From JAWKVD01 sp041398225 (lineage in GTDB: Bacteria > Pseudomonadota > Alphaproteobacteria > Caulobacterales > Hyphomonadaceae), in NCBI GenBank assembly GCA_041398225.1, contig JAWKVD010000023.1, forward strand, positions 1-55,468: a stretch of 55,468 nt of DNA, written 5' to 3'. Below are positions 42,447 to 50,680 of this stretch, piece by piece; position 1 is the stretch's first letter, and every line of letters begins with the position of its first letter. The notes beneath the pieces are model-generated. The model had not been told where the DNA came from, ran no database searches, and saw nothing but the letters and a program-made list of their open reading frames with translations. Both the position numbers and the translations under genes were made by a program.

Positions 42447-43433
42447 ATGGCCACTCTGATCGACAGCACCGGCGGCCGCTCCGACAAGGGCGAGCGGGGT
42501 CCACGCCACCCTGAAAAGGTCAACCGACCCGACACCCCGATCCAGCGCAAGCCGTCCTGGATTCGGGTCAAGGCGCCGACATCGCAGGGTTATCTGGAAA
42601 CGCGCGAGATCGTCAAAGGCTCCCGCCTGCACACGGTCTGCGAGGAAGCCGGCTGCCCCAATATCGGCGAGTGCTGGACCAAGAAGCACGCCACCATGAT
42701 GATCATGGGCGACACCTGCACGCGCGCATGCTCGTTCTGCAATGTGCGCACCGGCCAGCCCCTGCCGCTCGACCCGGACGAACCGCGCCGCGTCGGCGAG
42801 GCGGTCGCCGCGATGGGGCTCGAACACGTCGTCATCACCTCGGTGGACCGCGACGACCTGGAGGATGGCGGCGCCGGCCATTTCGCCGAAACGGTTCTGG
42901 CGATCCGCGCCGCATCGCCCAACTCGACCATCGAAATCCTGACGCCGGACTTCCTGCGCAAGGGCAGGGCGGCCGATGTGCTGATCGACGCGCGCCCGGA
43001 CGTGTTCAACCACAATCTCGAAACCGTGCCCCGCCTCTACACCAGCATCCGTCCGGGCTCGCGCTATTATCAGAGCCTGCGTCTTCTGGAGCGGGTGAAG
43101 GAACGCGATCCCGGCCAGTTCACCAAGTCGGGCCTGATGGTCGGTCTGGGCGAAAGCCTCGATGAAGTGAAGCAGGTGATGGACGACATGCGCGTCGCGG
43201 GCGTCGACTTCCTCACAATCGGGCAATACCTGCAGCCGAGCCGCAAGCACGCGGCGGTCGACCGCTATGTGCCGCCGGAAGAGTTCGAGCTGCTGGAGAC
43301 GGTGGCGCGGGCCAAGGGCTTCCTGATGGTGTCGGCCTCGCCAATGACGCGCTCAAGCTATCACGCCGGCGAGGACTTCGCGCAGATGCGCGCGGCCCGC
43401 ATGGCGCAACTGGCGGCCGATCCCGCGCAATGA
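42447..43433 (+). CDS. lipA: Lipoyl synthase
   Basis: Radical-SAM enzyme that inserts two sulfurs into octanoyl groups to make lipoyl cofactor, as needed by PdhB, PdhC and other lipoyl proteins. It is 328 aa. The auxiliary cluster cysteines are in TVCEEAGCPNIGECW, and the radical-SAM CxxxCxxC is CTRACSFC. The start MATLIDSTGG at ATG 42447 is chosen; the upstream frame is not conserved. Its nearness to the pdh operon is functionally sensible. The stop overlaps the next gene (ATGA). Confidence 0.97.
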   Translation: MATLIDSTGGRSDKGERGPRHPEKVNRPDTPIQRKPSWIRVKAPTSQGYLETREIVKGSRLHTVCEEAGCPNIGECWTKKHATMMIMGDTCTRACSFCNVRTGQPLPLDPDEPRRVGEAVAAMGLEHVVITSVDRDDLEDGGAGHFAETVLAIRAASPNSTIEILTPDFLRKGRAADVLIDARPDVFNHNLETVPRLYTSIRPGSRYYQSLRLLERVKERDPGQFTKSGLMVGLGESLDEVKQVMDDMRVAGVDFLTIGQYLQPSRKHAAVDRYVPPEEFELLETVARAKGFLMVSASPMTRSSYHAGEDFAQMRAARMAQLAADPAQ

Positions 43434-43906
43434 CCGAAGTCCGCCGTACCGTCGACCTGCCGTTCCGGGCCGAGGACCTGTTCGAACTGGTCTCCGACGT
43501 GCGGCGCTATCCGCAGTTTGTGCGCTGGGTGAAGTCGCTGGCGCTGAAGCGCGAGAGCCGCGAGGGCGAGGTGTGGAACGCCGAGGCGGAGGCGTTGGTG
43601 GGCTTCAAGGGCTTCACCGAACGCTTCACCACCGCCATTCGCGCGCGCCGGCCGGGCGATGAAGCGCTGCCCGGAACGGTTGAAGTGAAGCTGGTTCGCG
43701 GGCCGCTGAAGAAGCTCGACAACAGCTGGATCATCACGCCGTCGGCGAGCGGATCGCGTGTCGAGTTCCGCGTTGACTTCACGTTCCGCAACTTCCTGCT
43801 GCAGGCGCTGGCCGAGGCGAACCTGAACCTCGCGGTCGGGCGGATCATGGACTCCTTCGTGAAGGAGGCGGAGCGGCGCTACCAGAAGGTGCGCGCCGAG
43901 GCCTGA
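43430..43906 (+). CDS. COQ10/RatA-type SRPBCC (START-like) protein
   Basis: It is 158 aa with a single polyketide-cyclase/START-like domain: RRTVDLPFRAEDLFELVSDVRRYPQFVRWVKSL at the N-terminus, GFTERFTTAIRARRP in the middle, and a C-terminal helix FVKEAERRYQKV. Relatives bind ubiquinone (COQ10) or were described as RatA. It is translationally coupled to lipA, the usual neighbour in Alphaproteobacteria. A respiratory quinone-chaperone role is inference. Confidence 0.88.
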   Translation: MTEVRRTVDLPFRAEDLFELVSDVRRYPQFVRWVKSLALKRESREGEVWNAEAEALVGFKGFTERFTTAIRARRPGDEALPGTVEVKLVRGPLKKLDNSWIITPSASGSRVEFRVDFTFRNFLLQALAEANLNLAVGRIMDSFVKEAERRYQKVRAEA

Positions 43907-43911
43907 AACGG

Positions 43912-44925
43912 CTAGCCGATGTCGCCGCCGTCGCCCTCGCTGGCTTCGGACAGGACCCCGCCATTGGTCGCGGCCAGCGAGCGAATGACCGGCAGCGCGT
44001 CCGGGTAGGTCTCCTGAAGCCAGAGGATCATCTGTTCGCGGATATGGCAGCGCAGATCCCACGCCTGCGGCGAGTTGCGCGCGCTGGCGAGCGCCCGGAC
44101 GGTGATGGAGCTTCCCTGCGCTTCGGTCACCTGGAGGTTCACCACATTGCCGTCCCACAACGGCGTGCCCTTGCAGATCTCGGTGAGCTTGTCGCGCATC
44201 TCGGCGATGGGCGCGCGATAGTCCAGCGACCACAGCACCGTGCCGATGATCGAGGCCGACTGGCGCGTCCAGTTCTGGAAGGGCTGCTCGATGAAGTAGG
44301 AGGGCGGCACGACCAGACGGCGCCAGTCCCACAGGCGGATGACCACCTTGAACAGACCGATCTCCTCGATCCAGCCCCATTCGCCCTCGACCACAACGGC
44401 ATCCTCGATGCGGATCGGCTGGGTGAAGGCGATCTGGAGTCCGGCGATCAGGTTGCCGAGCATCGGCCGCGCCGCGAAGCCGATCGCGATGCCGGCGATG
44501 CCGGCGGAGGCGAACAACGAAACCCCGATCTGCTTCACGCCCGGTATCACGGTGAGCGCGGCGGCGAGGGTGATGGTTCCGGCGATCACGACCCAGACCC
44601 GGCGGACGACATCCAGCCGCGTCGCGACCTTTCGCGCCGAGAGATTGTCCGGCTGATCGAGCTGAAGCTGACCCAGACGGCTTTTCAGGATGCCGTCGAC
44701 GAAGGTCGAGATCAGCCAGCCGCCGGCGAACACGAAGAACACGTTGGCCGCGATGCTGAGCACCCACGCATCGTGCGGGTTGAGCCACTCGCCCGGCGCG
44801 AACTGCACCGCCAGGACGCAGGCCGCGCCGAGCACGGCGATGACGGCGGGTGTGCGGAACCTGCGCAGCCAGTTGATACGGACGGGTTTGTGTTTGCGCT
44901 CCGGGATCGGACCTCTCCCTTGCAT
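43912..44925 (-). CDS. MscS family mechanosensitive ion channel
   Basis: It is 337 aa with about four membrane helices (roughly 25-43, 54-78, 108-127, 134-163). The last is the Gly/Ala-rich pore helix IGVSLFASAGIAGIAIGFAARPMLGNLIAG. The MscS beta domain follows (IRIEDAVVVEGEWGWIEEIGLFKVVIRLWDWRRLVVPPSYFIEQPFQNW) and then a C-terminal alpha/beta domain. The length is a little above E. coli MscS. It lies only 6 bp from the convergent coq10-like gene. Its own promoter is likely, since a terminator precedes it. Confidence 0.92.
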   Translation of the reverse strand: MQGRGPIPERKHKPVRINWLRRFRTPAVIAVLGAACVLAVQFAPGEWLNPHDAWVLSIAANVFFVFAGGWLISTFVDGILKSRLGQLQLDQPDNLSARKVATRLDVVRRVWVVIAGTITLAAALTVIPGVKQIGVSLFASAGIAGIAIGFAARPMLGNLIAGLQIAFTQPIRIEDAVVVEGEWGWIEEIGLFKVVIRLWDWRRLVVPPSYFIEQPFQNWTRQSASIIGTVLWSLDYRAPIAEMRDKLTEICKGTPLWDGNVVNLQVTEAQGSSITVRALASARNSPQAWDLRCHIREQMILWLQETYPDALPVIRSLAATNGGVLSEASEGDGGDIG

Positions 44926-44956
44926 TCTGACGATGAGCGTTGAGACATTGACCCTA

Positions 44957-44991
44957 ACGCAACAAAACCGGATTCGGCCAAGCCGAACCGG
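44957..44991 (-). terminator. Intrinsic terminator after the S41 peptidase gene
   Basis: Read on the minus strand: CCGG-TTCGGC-TTG-GCCGAA-T-CCGG (10 bp with one bulge) followed directly by TTTTGTTG. It lies about 90 bp after the peptidase stop and ahead of the mscS start. Confidence 0.65.
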
Positions 44992-45081
44992 CCGCCTGCG
45001 TACAAACGCCGCTGCGAATGCAACAAGGCGCCGCCGATGAAGGCGACGCCAGCCGCAAGAGAAGTCAGTTACCGGAGACGT

Positions 45082-46092
45082 TCAAGTCTGACGGGCGATC
45101 AGGTTGAGCGCCGCCGCCTGAGCCTCGTTTGCCGGAACCCTCAGATGCGGAGACACGCCGACGCCTTCGATGCGACCGAAGGCGAACGAGACGTAATCCG
45201 CGATCGGCGCCCCAATGAGGAGTCCGCCGGGAAGATCAAACAGCTTCTGCGAGAGCATCTGTCCGCCGGTGGTCTCGCCGATCAGCGTGGCCCGCCCGGA
45301 CGCCTTCAGCGCGTCGGCCGCCATTTCGGCGGCGCTGTAGGTTTCGCCGCTGATCAGCACGTAGACCGGGTGAGGGTAGGGCGCGGCGCGCGGCGTGAAG
45401 CGGATGCGCGTAAGCGGCGTCGCGGCGACATCGCGCCAGAAGGTCTGCACGGACCAGCCGGTCCATGGCTGGAGATCGCGAACATCCGCGAAGACGGGCT
45501 CGCGCGTCTGGCCCTCATTCCATTTGCGCGACAGGAAAACGCCGGCGTCGAGCGGCGTCTCGATGATGTGCTCCACCAGCGGAACAACGGCGAAGGCGCC
45601 GCCGTCATTGTGCCGGAGGTCGATGATGAGCGCTTTGCCCGGTCGCGCGCCAAGCGCTTCGAACGCCGCTTCGATCTGCTCGATCGTATCGACGCCCATC
45701 ATGGTGTGAACGGTCAGGATGGCGACATCGCCTTCCCAGCTCAGAACGGCGCCTTCACCGACCCGGATCTGGTCGAGTTCCGCGGCGAGCGCATCCGCCG
45801 ACTTGTCGGACGTCTGCATACGAACATGGGAGAACGGTCCCTCGCGCCACGCGGCGTTGAACGCCCGGACATAGTCCTTCTTTTTCATCGGCGTCTCGCC
45901 GAGACGGGTGACCTTGTCCGCGGTCGCACGATAGATCGCCGTTTCGGACGCATCGGGGTCGAAACCCTGATCGCGAATGACGGCGAGCGCCGCAGCCGTT
46001 TCTTCGACGTGCTTCGCGGCGGTTTCCTGCGCGTCCGCAGTTGTTGCGACACATGCGAACAACGCCAGCATGGCGGCGAGGGATCGTAACAT
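45082..46092 (-). CDS. S41 family (C-terminal-processing-like) peptidase, exported
   Basis: It is 336 aa with a Sec signal peptide (MLRSLAAMLALFACVATTADA-Q). The S41 core is ALIIDLRHNDGGAFAVVPLVEHII followed by VYVLISGETYSAAEMAADALKASGRATLIGETTGG, where the serine in ETYSAAE (about 253) is the probable nucleophile. A PDZ domain is not evident, so it resembles the shorter S41 proteins rather than CtpA. The substrate is unknown. It ends before an intrinsic terminator. Confidence 0.87.
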   Translation of the reverse strand: MLRSLAAMLALFACVATTADAQETAAKHVEETAAALAVIRDQGFDPDASETAIYRATADKVTRLGETPMKKKDYVRAFNAAWREGPFSHVRMQTSDKSADALAAELDQIRVGEGAVLSWEGDVAILTVHTMMGVDTIEQIEAAFEALGARPGKALIIDLRHNDGGAFAVVPLVEHIIETPLDAGVFLSRKWNEGQTREPVFADVRDLQPWTGWSVQTFWRDVAATPLTRIRFTPRAAPYPHPVYVLISGETYSAAEMAADALKASGRATLIGETTGGQMLSQKLFDLPGGLLIGAPIADYVSFAFGRIEGVGVSPHLRVPANEAQAAALNLIARQT

Positions 46093-46219
46093 GGGGATTT
46101 TTCCTCCTTATGTCGCCGGCCCGCGCGCGGACCGACGCCAGTTAGAGGATCGCAAACCCGGATTTGGATGAGGCCGAAGCGAACTTTTCCGCGCGGAGGC
46201 GCAATCCCGTTCGGCCGGG

Positions 46220-46684
46220 CTAATTCACCCAGGCCTGCGTACAGGCCGACACCCGCCAGCCGTCGACCGACAGTGCAAGCCGGCACGAATAGCCCGTTCC
46301 CGCCAGCGGCCCGTGCATGATCGAGGTTTCGACCGTGGCGCCTTCGGCGTCGTAGACCGGCATGGCGAAGGCGACATAGCGCAGGCCGTCGGTCCATGGC
46401 GTAAAGGCGAGATCGAAGGTCTTCCAGTCGCAGGCCGGAGCGTAGCCGTTCTCGCCGCGCAGGGGCGGCGGCGGGGTGTCTGGCCCGAACTGGTAGTGCT
46501 GCTTCGCCACCGCCGCGATGACCGCGCAGTCATTGTCGTGCAGGCCGATCGCCGGGGGCGCCGGCGCTTCGTCGAGACCGACATGACGGATCGGTTCGGA
46601 CACTTGCGGCGGGCCGCCCGCGCACGCCGAAAGGCACGCGGCGCCGACAAGCGTCAATGACAGGACAGAAACCCTTATGCGCAT
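46220..46684 (-). CDS. Putative lipoprotein, function unknown
   Basis: It is 154 aa. The signal sequence MRIRVSVLSLTLVGAACLSAC carries the lipobox LSAC with Cys 21 followed by AGG. The mature part has two Cys pairs (DNDCAVIAAVAKQHY, APACDWKTF, GYSCRLALSVDGWRVSACTQAW) and no recognised domain. The start ATG 46684 overlaps the pncC stop region (ATGTGATG), so the two are co-translated; an ATG one codon upstream is possible. Confidence 0.72.
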   Translation of the reverse strand: MRIRVSVLSLTLVGAACLSACAGGPPQVSEPIRHVGLDEAPAPPAIGLHDNDCAVIAAVAKQHYQFGPDTPPPPLRGENGYAPACDWKTFDLAFTPWTDGLRYVAFAMPVYDAEGATVETSIMHGPLAGTGYSCRLALSVDGWRVSACTQAWVN

Positions 46685-47181
46685 CACATCATCATCCTGC
46701 GGAGCATGTTCAGCGCCTCGATGATCGTTTGCGTGCGCACCTGACTGCGGCCGATATCCCCGAGCCGAAGCGCCTGATGCATGATCGGGCGGTTCTCGCG
46801 CGCGACGGCGATATGCACCAGCCCGACCGGCTTGCGCGCGGTGCCGCCGCCGGGGCCGGCGATGCCGGTGACCGCCACCGCAAGATTGGCGCGCGATTCC
46901 TCGAGGGCGCCTTCGGCCATCAGCCGCGCGACCGGCTCCGAGACTTCGCCGACATCCGCGATCAAGTCGCCGGGAACGCCGAGCATCTCCTGCTTGGCCT
47001 TGTTGGTGTAAACGATGAAACCGCGCTCAACGACGTCCGAGGAACCGGGGATCTCCGTGAGCAGACCGGCGATGAGACCGCCGGTGCAACTTTCCGCCGT
47101 CGCGATCTTGAGACGTCGCTGACGGGCGTCGTCGAGCGTCAGGCGCGCAAGGTTGAGCAGATGGTCGCTGAACATCACCAT
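46684..47181 (-). CDS. pncC: CinA-family nicotinamide-nucleotide amidohydrolase
   Basis: CinA C-terminal domain protein, 165 aa, without the N-terminal molybdopterin-like domain of full CinA. The family signature IATAESCTGGLIAGLLTEIPGSSDVVERGFIVYTNKAKQEMLGV has the catalytic Ser/Thr region, followed by AVAVTGIAGPGGGTARKPVGLVHIAVA. It deamidates NMN to nicotinate mononucleotide in pyridine-nucleotide recycling (known for the family). It lies downstream of ispDF, a conserved alphaproteobacterial neighbour. Confidence 0.93.
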   Translation of the reverse strand: MVMFSDHLLNLARLTLDDARQRRLKIATAESCTGGLIAGLLTEIPGSSDVVERGFIVYTNKAKQEMLGVPGDLIADVGEVSEPVARLMAEGALEESRANLAVAVTGIAGPGGGTARKPVGLVHIAVARENRPIMHQALRLGDIGRSQVRTQTIIEALNMLRRMMM

Positions 47182-47255
47182 GGAGCGAGCCTAGCAGTCC
47201 GGCGCGCGCCAGCCTATGGGCCAGATGCGCGCCTGAGATACGCCTGGACGGCGGC

Positions 47256-48443
47256 CTAGCGCGCCAGCGACACCACGGCCTGCGCCGCGATGCCTTCGCC
47301 GCGCCCGGTGAAGCCGAGCTTCTCGGTGGTGGTCGCCTTGACGCTGATGCAATCCGGGGAAAGCCCCAACACTTCGGCGGTGGACGCGCGCATCGCGTCG
47401 CGGTGGGGCGAGACTTTCGGACGCTCGCAGATCACGGTGACGTCGGCGTTGACGATCCGCCATCCGCGCGAGGTGGCGAGGTCGGCGGCGTGCTTCAGGA
47501 AGACGATGGAGGCCGCGCCCTTCCACTGCGGATCGGACGGTGGGAAATGATCCCCGATATCCCCGGCCGCGAGCGCGCCGAGAATGGCGTCGGTGAGGGC
47601 GTGCCAGGCGACGTCGGCGTCGGAATGCCCCTTCAGCTTGGCCGTGTGCGGGATCTTCACCCCGCACAGCATGACGCCGTCGCCGGGCTCGAATGCGTGC
47701 ACGTCAAATCCCGATCCGATGCGCATGGCGCTTCCCCCAATCAGTCGTTCCGCGAGGGCAAGGTCCTCGGCATGGGTAATCTTCATCAGCTCCGGCCGGC
47801 CCGGCGTGAGCGCGACCGGCGTGCCTGCGCCTTCGAGCAGGGCGAGGTCGTCCACCGGCGCGTCGCCCGCCTTGCGGCCTACATTGCGGCAGGCCTCCAG
47901 GATGATCGGGAAGCGGAACGCCTGGGGCGTCTGCATCCGGACATGCCGGGTGCGGTCCACGGTGCGCAGGGCGCCGCCGGGAAGCGTCTCCTTCAGGGCG
48001 TCGGTCATCGGCAGGGCGGGGCAGGCCGCGTCGGCCTGATCGAGCGCGGCGACAAGCTCGTCGATCACGCCGGCGCTGAGACCGGGGCGGGCGGCGTCAT
48101 GGATCAGCACCTTGTCGGGCGCAAAATCGGCAAGCGCCTCAAGGCCCGCGAGGACCGAGGCGGTGCGCGATGCGCCCCCCGCGACGATCAGCAAACGGGG
48201 GTCGTTTGGCAGGATTGCGGCGGTCTCGGCCTGCCGATCAGGCGGCGCGGCCACCACGACCCGGCCGATTGCCTCATGAGCGAGCAGCGTTTCGACGCTC
48301 CAAATGAGCATCGGACGCCCCAAAAACATCTGAAATTGCTTGGCGTTAGCTCCGCCGAACCGGCTGCCGGACCCGCCCGCCGCGATCACCGCAGCGCATC
48401 TGTTGCTCAAATGTGACGCCCTATCTTTGTGCAAAAATGACAT
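47256..48443 (-). CDS. ispDF: Bifunctional IspD/IspF (MEP cytidylyltransferase / MECDP synthase)
   Basis: Fusion of two MEP-pathway enzymes, about 395 aa. The IspD half (to ~225) has AAVIAAGGSGSRFGGANAKQF and VLIHDAARPGLS. The IspF half (from MRIGSGFDVHAFEPGD) has zinc ligands in DVHAF and LKGHSDADVAWHALTDAILGALAAGDIGDHFPPSDPQWKG, and ends KATTTEKLGFTGRGEGIAAQAVV. This fusion is typical of Alphaproteobacteria. ATG 48443 is used; TTG 48458 is an alternative. It is divergent from dusB. Confidence 0.96.
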   Translation of the reverse strand: MSFLHKDRASHLSNRCAAVIAAGGSGSRFGGANAKQFQMFLGRPMLIWSVETLLAHEAIGRVVVAAPPDRQAETAAILPNDPRLLIVAGGASRTASVLAGLEALADFAPDKVLIHDAARPGLSAGVIDELVAALDQADAACPALPMTDALKETLPGGALRTVDRTRHVRMQTPQAFRFPIILEACRNVGRKAGDAPVDDLALLEGAGTPVALTPGRPELMKITHAEDLALAERLIGGSAMRIGSGFDVHAFEPGDGVMLCGVKIPHTAKLKGHSDADVAWHALTDAILGALAAGDIGDHFPPSDPQWKGAASIVFLKHAADLATSRGWRIVNADVTVICERPKVSPHRDAMRASTAEVLGLSPDCISVKATTTEKLGFTGRGEGIAAQAVVSLAR

Positions 48444-48479
48444 CTTCCCGGACTTCAATGGACCGTGCTAGTCTAGATT

Positions 48480-48496
48480 TGCCCAATAATTGGGCA
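48480..48496. promoter_or_regulatory. Perfect 17-bp dyad upstream of dusB-ntrBC (possible NtrC-type site)
   Basis: TGCCCAATAATTGGGCA is a perfect inverted repeat (8 bp + 1 + 8 bp) in the divergent ispDF/dusB interval, about 100 bp before the dusB start. The enteric NtrC consensus TGCACC-N5-GGTGCA has the same length and outer TGC/GCA, and 8 of its 12 fixed bases match. Autoregulation by NtrC is possible; an unrelated regulator is equally allowed. Confidence 0.45.
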
Positions 48497-48596
48497 TGGC
48501 GGTAGAGCCTCGCGGGTTGGGACCCGAGGGGCTTTCTGTCCGAAACAACCCGGCCCTCGGGGGCGCAAGTGGTTGAACGGGCGAAGAGGGTGATGC

Positions 48597-49589
48597 GTGG
48601 TTCGGCTCGGTGACGTCAATCTGACGGCTCCTGTCTTCCTGGCGCCAATGTCCGGGGTGACGGATGCGCCGTTTCGCACCCAGGCCGCAAGGTTCGGCGC
48701 GCCCGCCGTGGTGACGGAAATGGTCGCCGGAGCCGAGCTCGCCCGCAAGACGCCCGAATTCGTGCGCCGCGCCGCGCCCCATGACGGGGCCGGACCCTAC
48801 ATCGTCCAGCTCGCCTGCCGCGAGCCGGAATGGATGGCCGAAGGGGCCCGTCTGGCGACCGCCGCCGGGGCCGAGATCATCGACATCAACATGGGCTGTC
48901 CGGCCAAGCGCGTGACGGGCGGACAGGCGGGCTGCGCGCTGATGCGCGAGCCGGAGCTGGCCCGCGCGCTGATCGCGGCGGCCGTCTCCGCCACCGATCG
49001 TCCGGTGACGGTGAAGATGCGGCTGGGCTGGGACGATCGCTCGTTGAACGCCGCCGAGATCGCACGCATCGCCGAGGGCGAAGGCGCGCAGATGATCACC
49101 GTGCACGGCCGCACGCGGGTTCAGTTCTACGACGGGACGGCGGACTGGTCGCGGATCGCCGTCGCGGTGGAGGCCACCGGACTGCCGGTCATCGCCAATG
49201 GCGACATCGCCACCCCGGAGGACGCACGCGCCGCGATGGCCGCGTCCGGAGCGGCGGGCGTGATGATCGGACGCGGCGCTGTCGGGCGTCCGTGGCGGCT
49301 GGCCCAGATCGCGGCGGCGCGGGGCGGCGCGACCTGCGAGGAGCCCGCGCGGGAAGACAAGATCGACAGTCTTGTCGCGCAGGTCCGCGCGAGCACGGAA
49401 TTATACGGGGAGAAACTGGGCGTCCGCGTCGTGCGCAAGCATGTCGCGGCGTTCGTTGATGCGTGGGCGGAGGACTATGGCGCGCCGGAGGTTGGGGCCC
49501 GGCGCGGCGACCTTTGCCGAATAGAGGGGGCCGATGCGCTGATCAACGCGCTCGGCGACACGTTTGTGAGTGAGAGGATAGCCGCATGA
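48597..49589 (+). CDS. dusB: tRNA-dihydrouridine synthase DusB (NifR3)
   Basis: FMN enzyme that reduces uridines in the tRNA D-loop. It is 330 aa: LAPMSGVTDAPFRTQAARFGA at the N-terminus, the catalytic Cys in INMGCPAKRVTGGQAGCALM, VKMRLGWDD, TVHGRTRVQFYDG, VIANGDIATPEDA and VMIGRGAVGRPW. GTG start at 48597 behind GAAGAGGG. It is the first gene of the nifR3-ntrB-ntrC operon, a long-known alphaproteobacterial arrangement; the stop overlaps ntrB (ATGA). Confidence 0.95.
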   Translation: MVRLGDVNLTAPVFLAPMSGVTDAPFRTQAARFGAPAVVTEMVAGAELARKTPEFVRRAAPHDGAGPYIVQLACREPEWMAEGARLATAAGAEIIDINMGCPAKRVTGGQAGCALMREPELARALIAAAVSATDRPVTVKMRLGWDDRSLNAAEIARIAEGEGAQMITVHGRTRVQFYDGTADWSRIAVAVEATGLPVIANGDIATPEDARAAMAASGAAGVMIGRGAVGRPWRLAQIAAARGGATCEEPAREDKIDSLVAQVRASTELYGEKLGVRVVRKHVAAFVDAWAEDYGAPEVGARRGDLCRIEGADALINALGDTFVSERIAA

Positions 49590-50680
49590 TTACGCTGGCT
49601 TCACGAGAAGACTCAGCCCTGACCGCACGGGTTCTGGACGCGATCCCGACCGCGATCATCTGCCTGTCGCAAAGGGACATCGTCACGCTGGCCAACCCGG
49701 CGGCCGAAACCCTGTTCGGACGCAGCGCGCCGCTGCTGTGCGGACGGCCGCTGACGGATGTGATCGCGCCCGACTGTCCGTTCCTCGACTTCCTGTCGAT
49801 GGCGCGCCGGCAGGGCGGAACCGTTTCGGCGCGGCGCGTGCGCCTCTCCGGATCGAGCATCGGCTCGGTGGATGTCGACGTGACGTCCTCCCGCGATCCG
49901 GTGGACGACATGCTGGTGCTGAGCCTCAGTGTCGTGCGCGCGGAACAGGAAGACGGCCCCGCCGAGGTGACCGCGTTCGCCCATGTCGCGCGCATGCTCG
50001 GCCACGAAGTGAAGAACCCGCTCGCCGGCATCGTGGGCGCGGCGCAACTGCTCGCCCGCAAGGCCGACGACTCGCAACAGCCGCTGTTGTCGCTGATCCG
50101 GGAGGAGGGCGCGCGCATCCAGCGCATCGTCGACCGCTTCACGGCGTTCGAGACGTTCTTCAGCCCGCGCACGCGACCCACGAACGTGCACGAAGTGCTG
50201 GACAGCGTTCTGGGCCTCGCCGCCGCGAGTTTCGCGTCGCGCACCCGCATCGAGCAGCAATACGATCCGTCTCTGCCCGAGATCGAGGTCGATCCCGATC
50301 ACCTGCACGAGGCTTGCTTGAACCTGGTGAAGAACGCGGCCGAAGCGGCGGCGCAGAACACGCCCAACCCGCGCATCACCGTGACGACACGCTATCGTTC
50401 GGACTTCCGCTTCGCCGGCCGCGACACGCCGCGCGCCCGCGGCGCGCTCGAGATCAGCGTGCAGGACAATGGAACGGGACTGCCGGACGGCGTCGCCACG
50501 CGCGTCTTCGAACCCTTCTTCACCACCAAGTCCGGCGGCGCGGGCGTCGGACTTGCGGTCGTGGCCGAGATCGCATCGGCGCACGGCGGACACGCATCGA
50601 TCTCGAACAATCCAGGCGGCGGGGCGATCGCACGGTTGCTGTTTCCCATTCACCGCAAGAAAGGAGCCTCCCGCGCATGA
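49586..50680 (+). CDS. ntrB: Nitrogen regulation sensor histidine kinase NtrB
   Basis: Cytoplasmic PII-controlled kinase/phosphatase for NtrC. It is 364 aa without membrane segments. A PAS domain occupies about residues 10-120 (VLDAIPTAIICLSQRDIVTLANPAAETLFGRS). The H-box is LGHEVKNPLAGIVGAAQLLARK (His about 139) and the N-box NLVKNAAEAA; the G1 motif DNGTGLP, the F-box FEPFFTTKSGGAGVGLAVV and the G2 region follow. Coupled to dusB and ntrC by ATGA overlaps. Confidence 0.95.
   Translation: MITLASREDSALTARVLDAIPTAIICLSQRDIVTLANPAAETLFGRSAPLLCGRPLTDVIAPDCPFLDFLSMARRQGGTVSARRVRLSGSSIGSVDVDVTSSRDPVDDMLVLSLSVVRAEQEDGPAEVTAFAHVARMLGHEVKNPLAGIVGAAQLLARKADDSQQPLLSLIREEGARIQRIVDRFTAFETFFSPRTRPTNVHEVLDSVLGLAAASFASRTRIEQQYDPSLPEIEVDPDHLHEACLNLVKNAAEAAAQNTPNPRITVTTRYRSDFRFAGRDTPRARGALEISVQDNGTGLPDGVATRVFEPFFTTKSGGAGVGLAVVAEIASAHGGHASISNNPGGGAIARLLFPIHRKKGASRA

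Noticed and set aside
48497..48596. A structured leader or riboswitch ahead of dusB (CCTC..GGGT-TGGG-ACCC..GAGG hairpin with a following CTTTCT)
   Set aside because: The stem is short and interrupted and no known riboswitch core could be matched; left uncalled.
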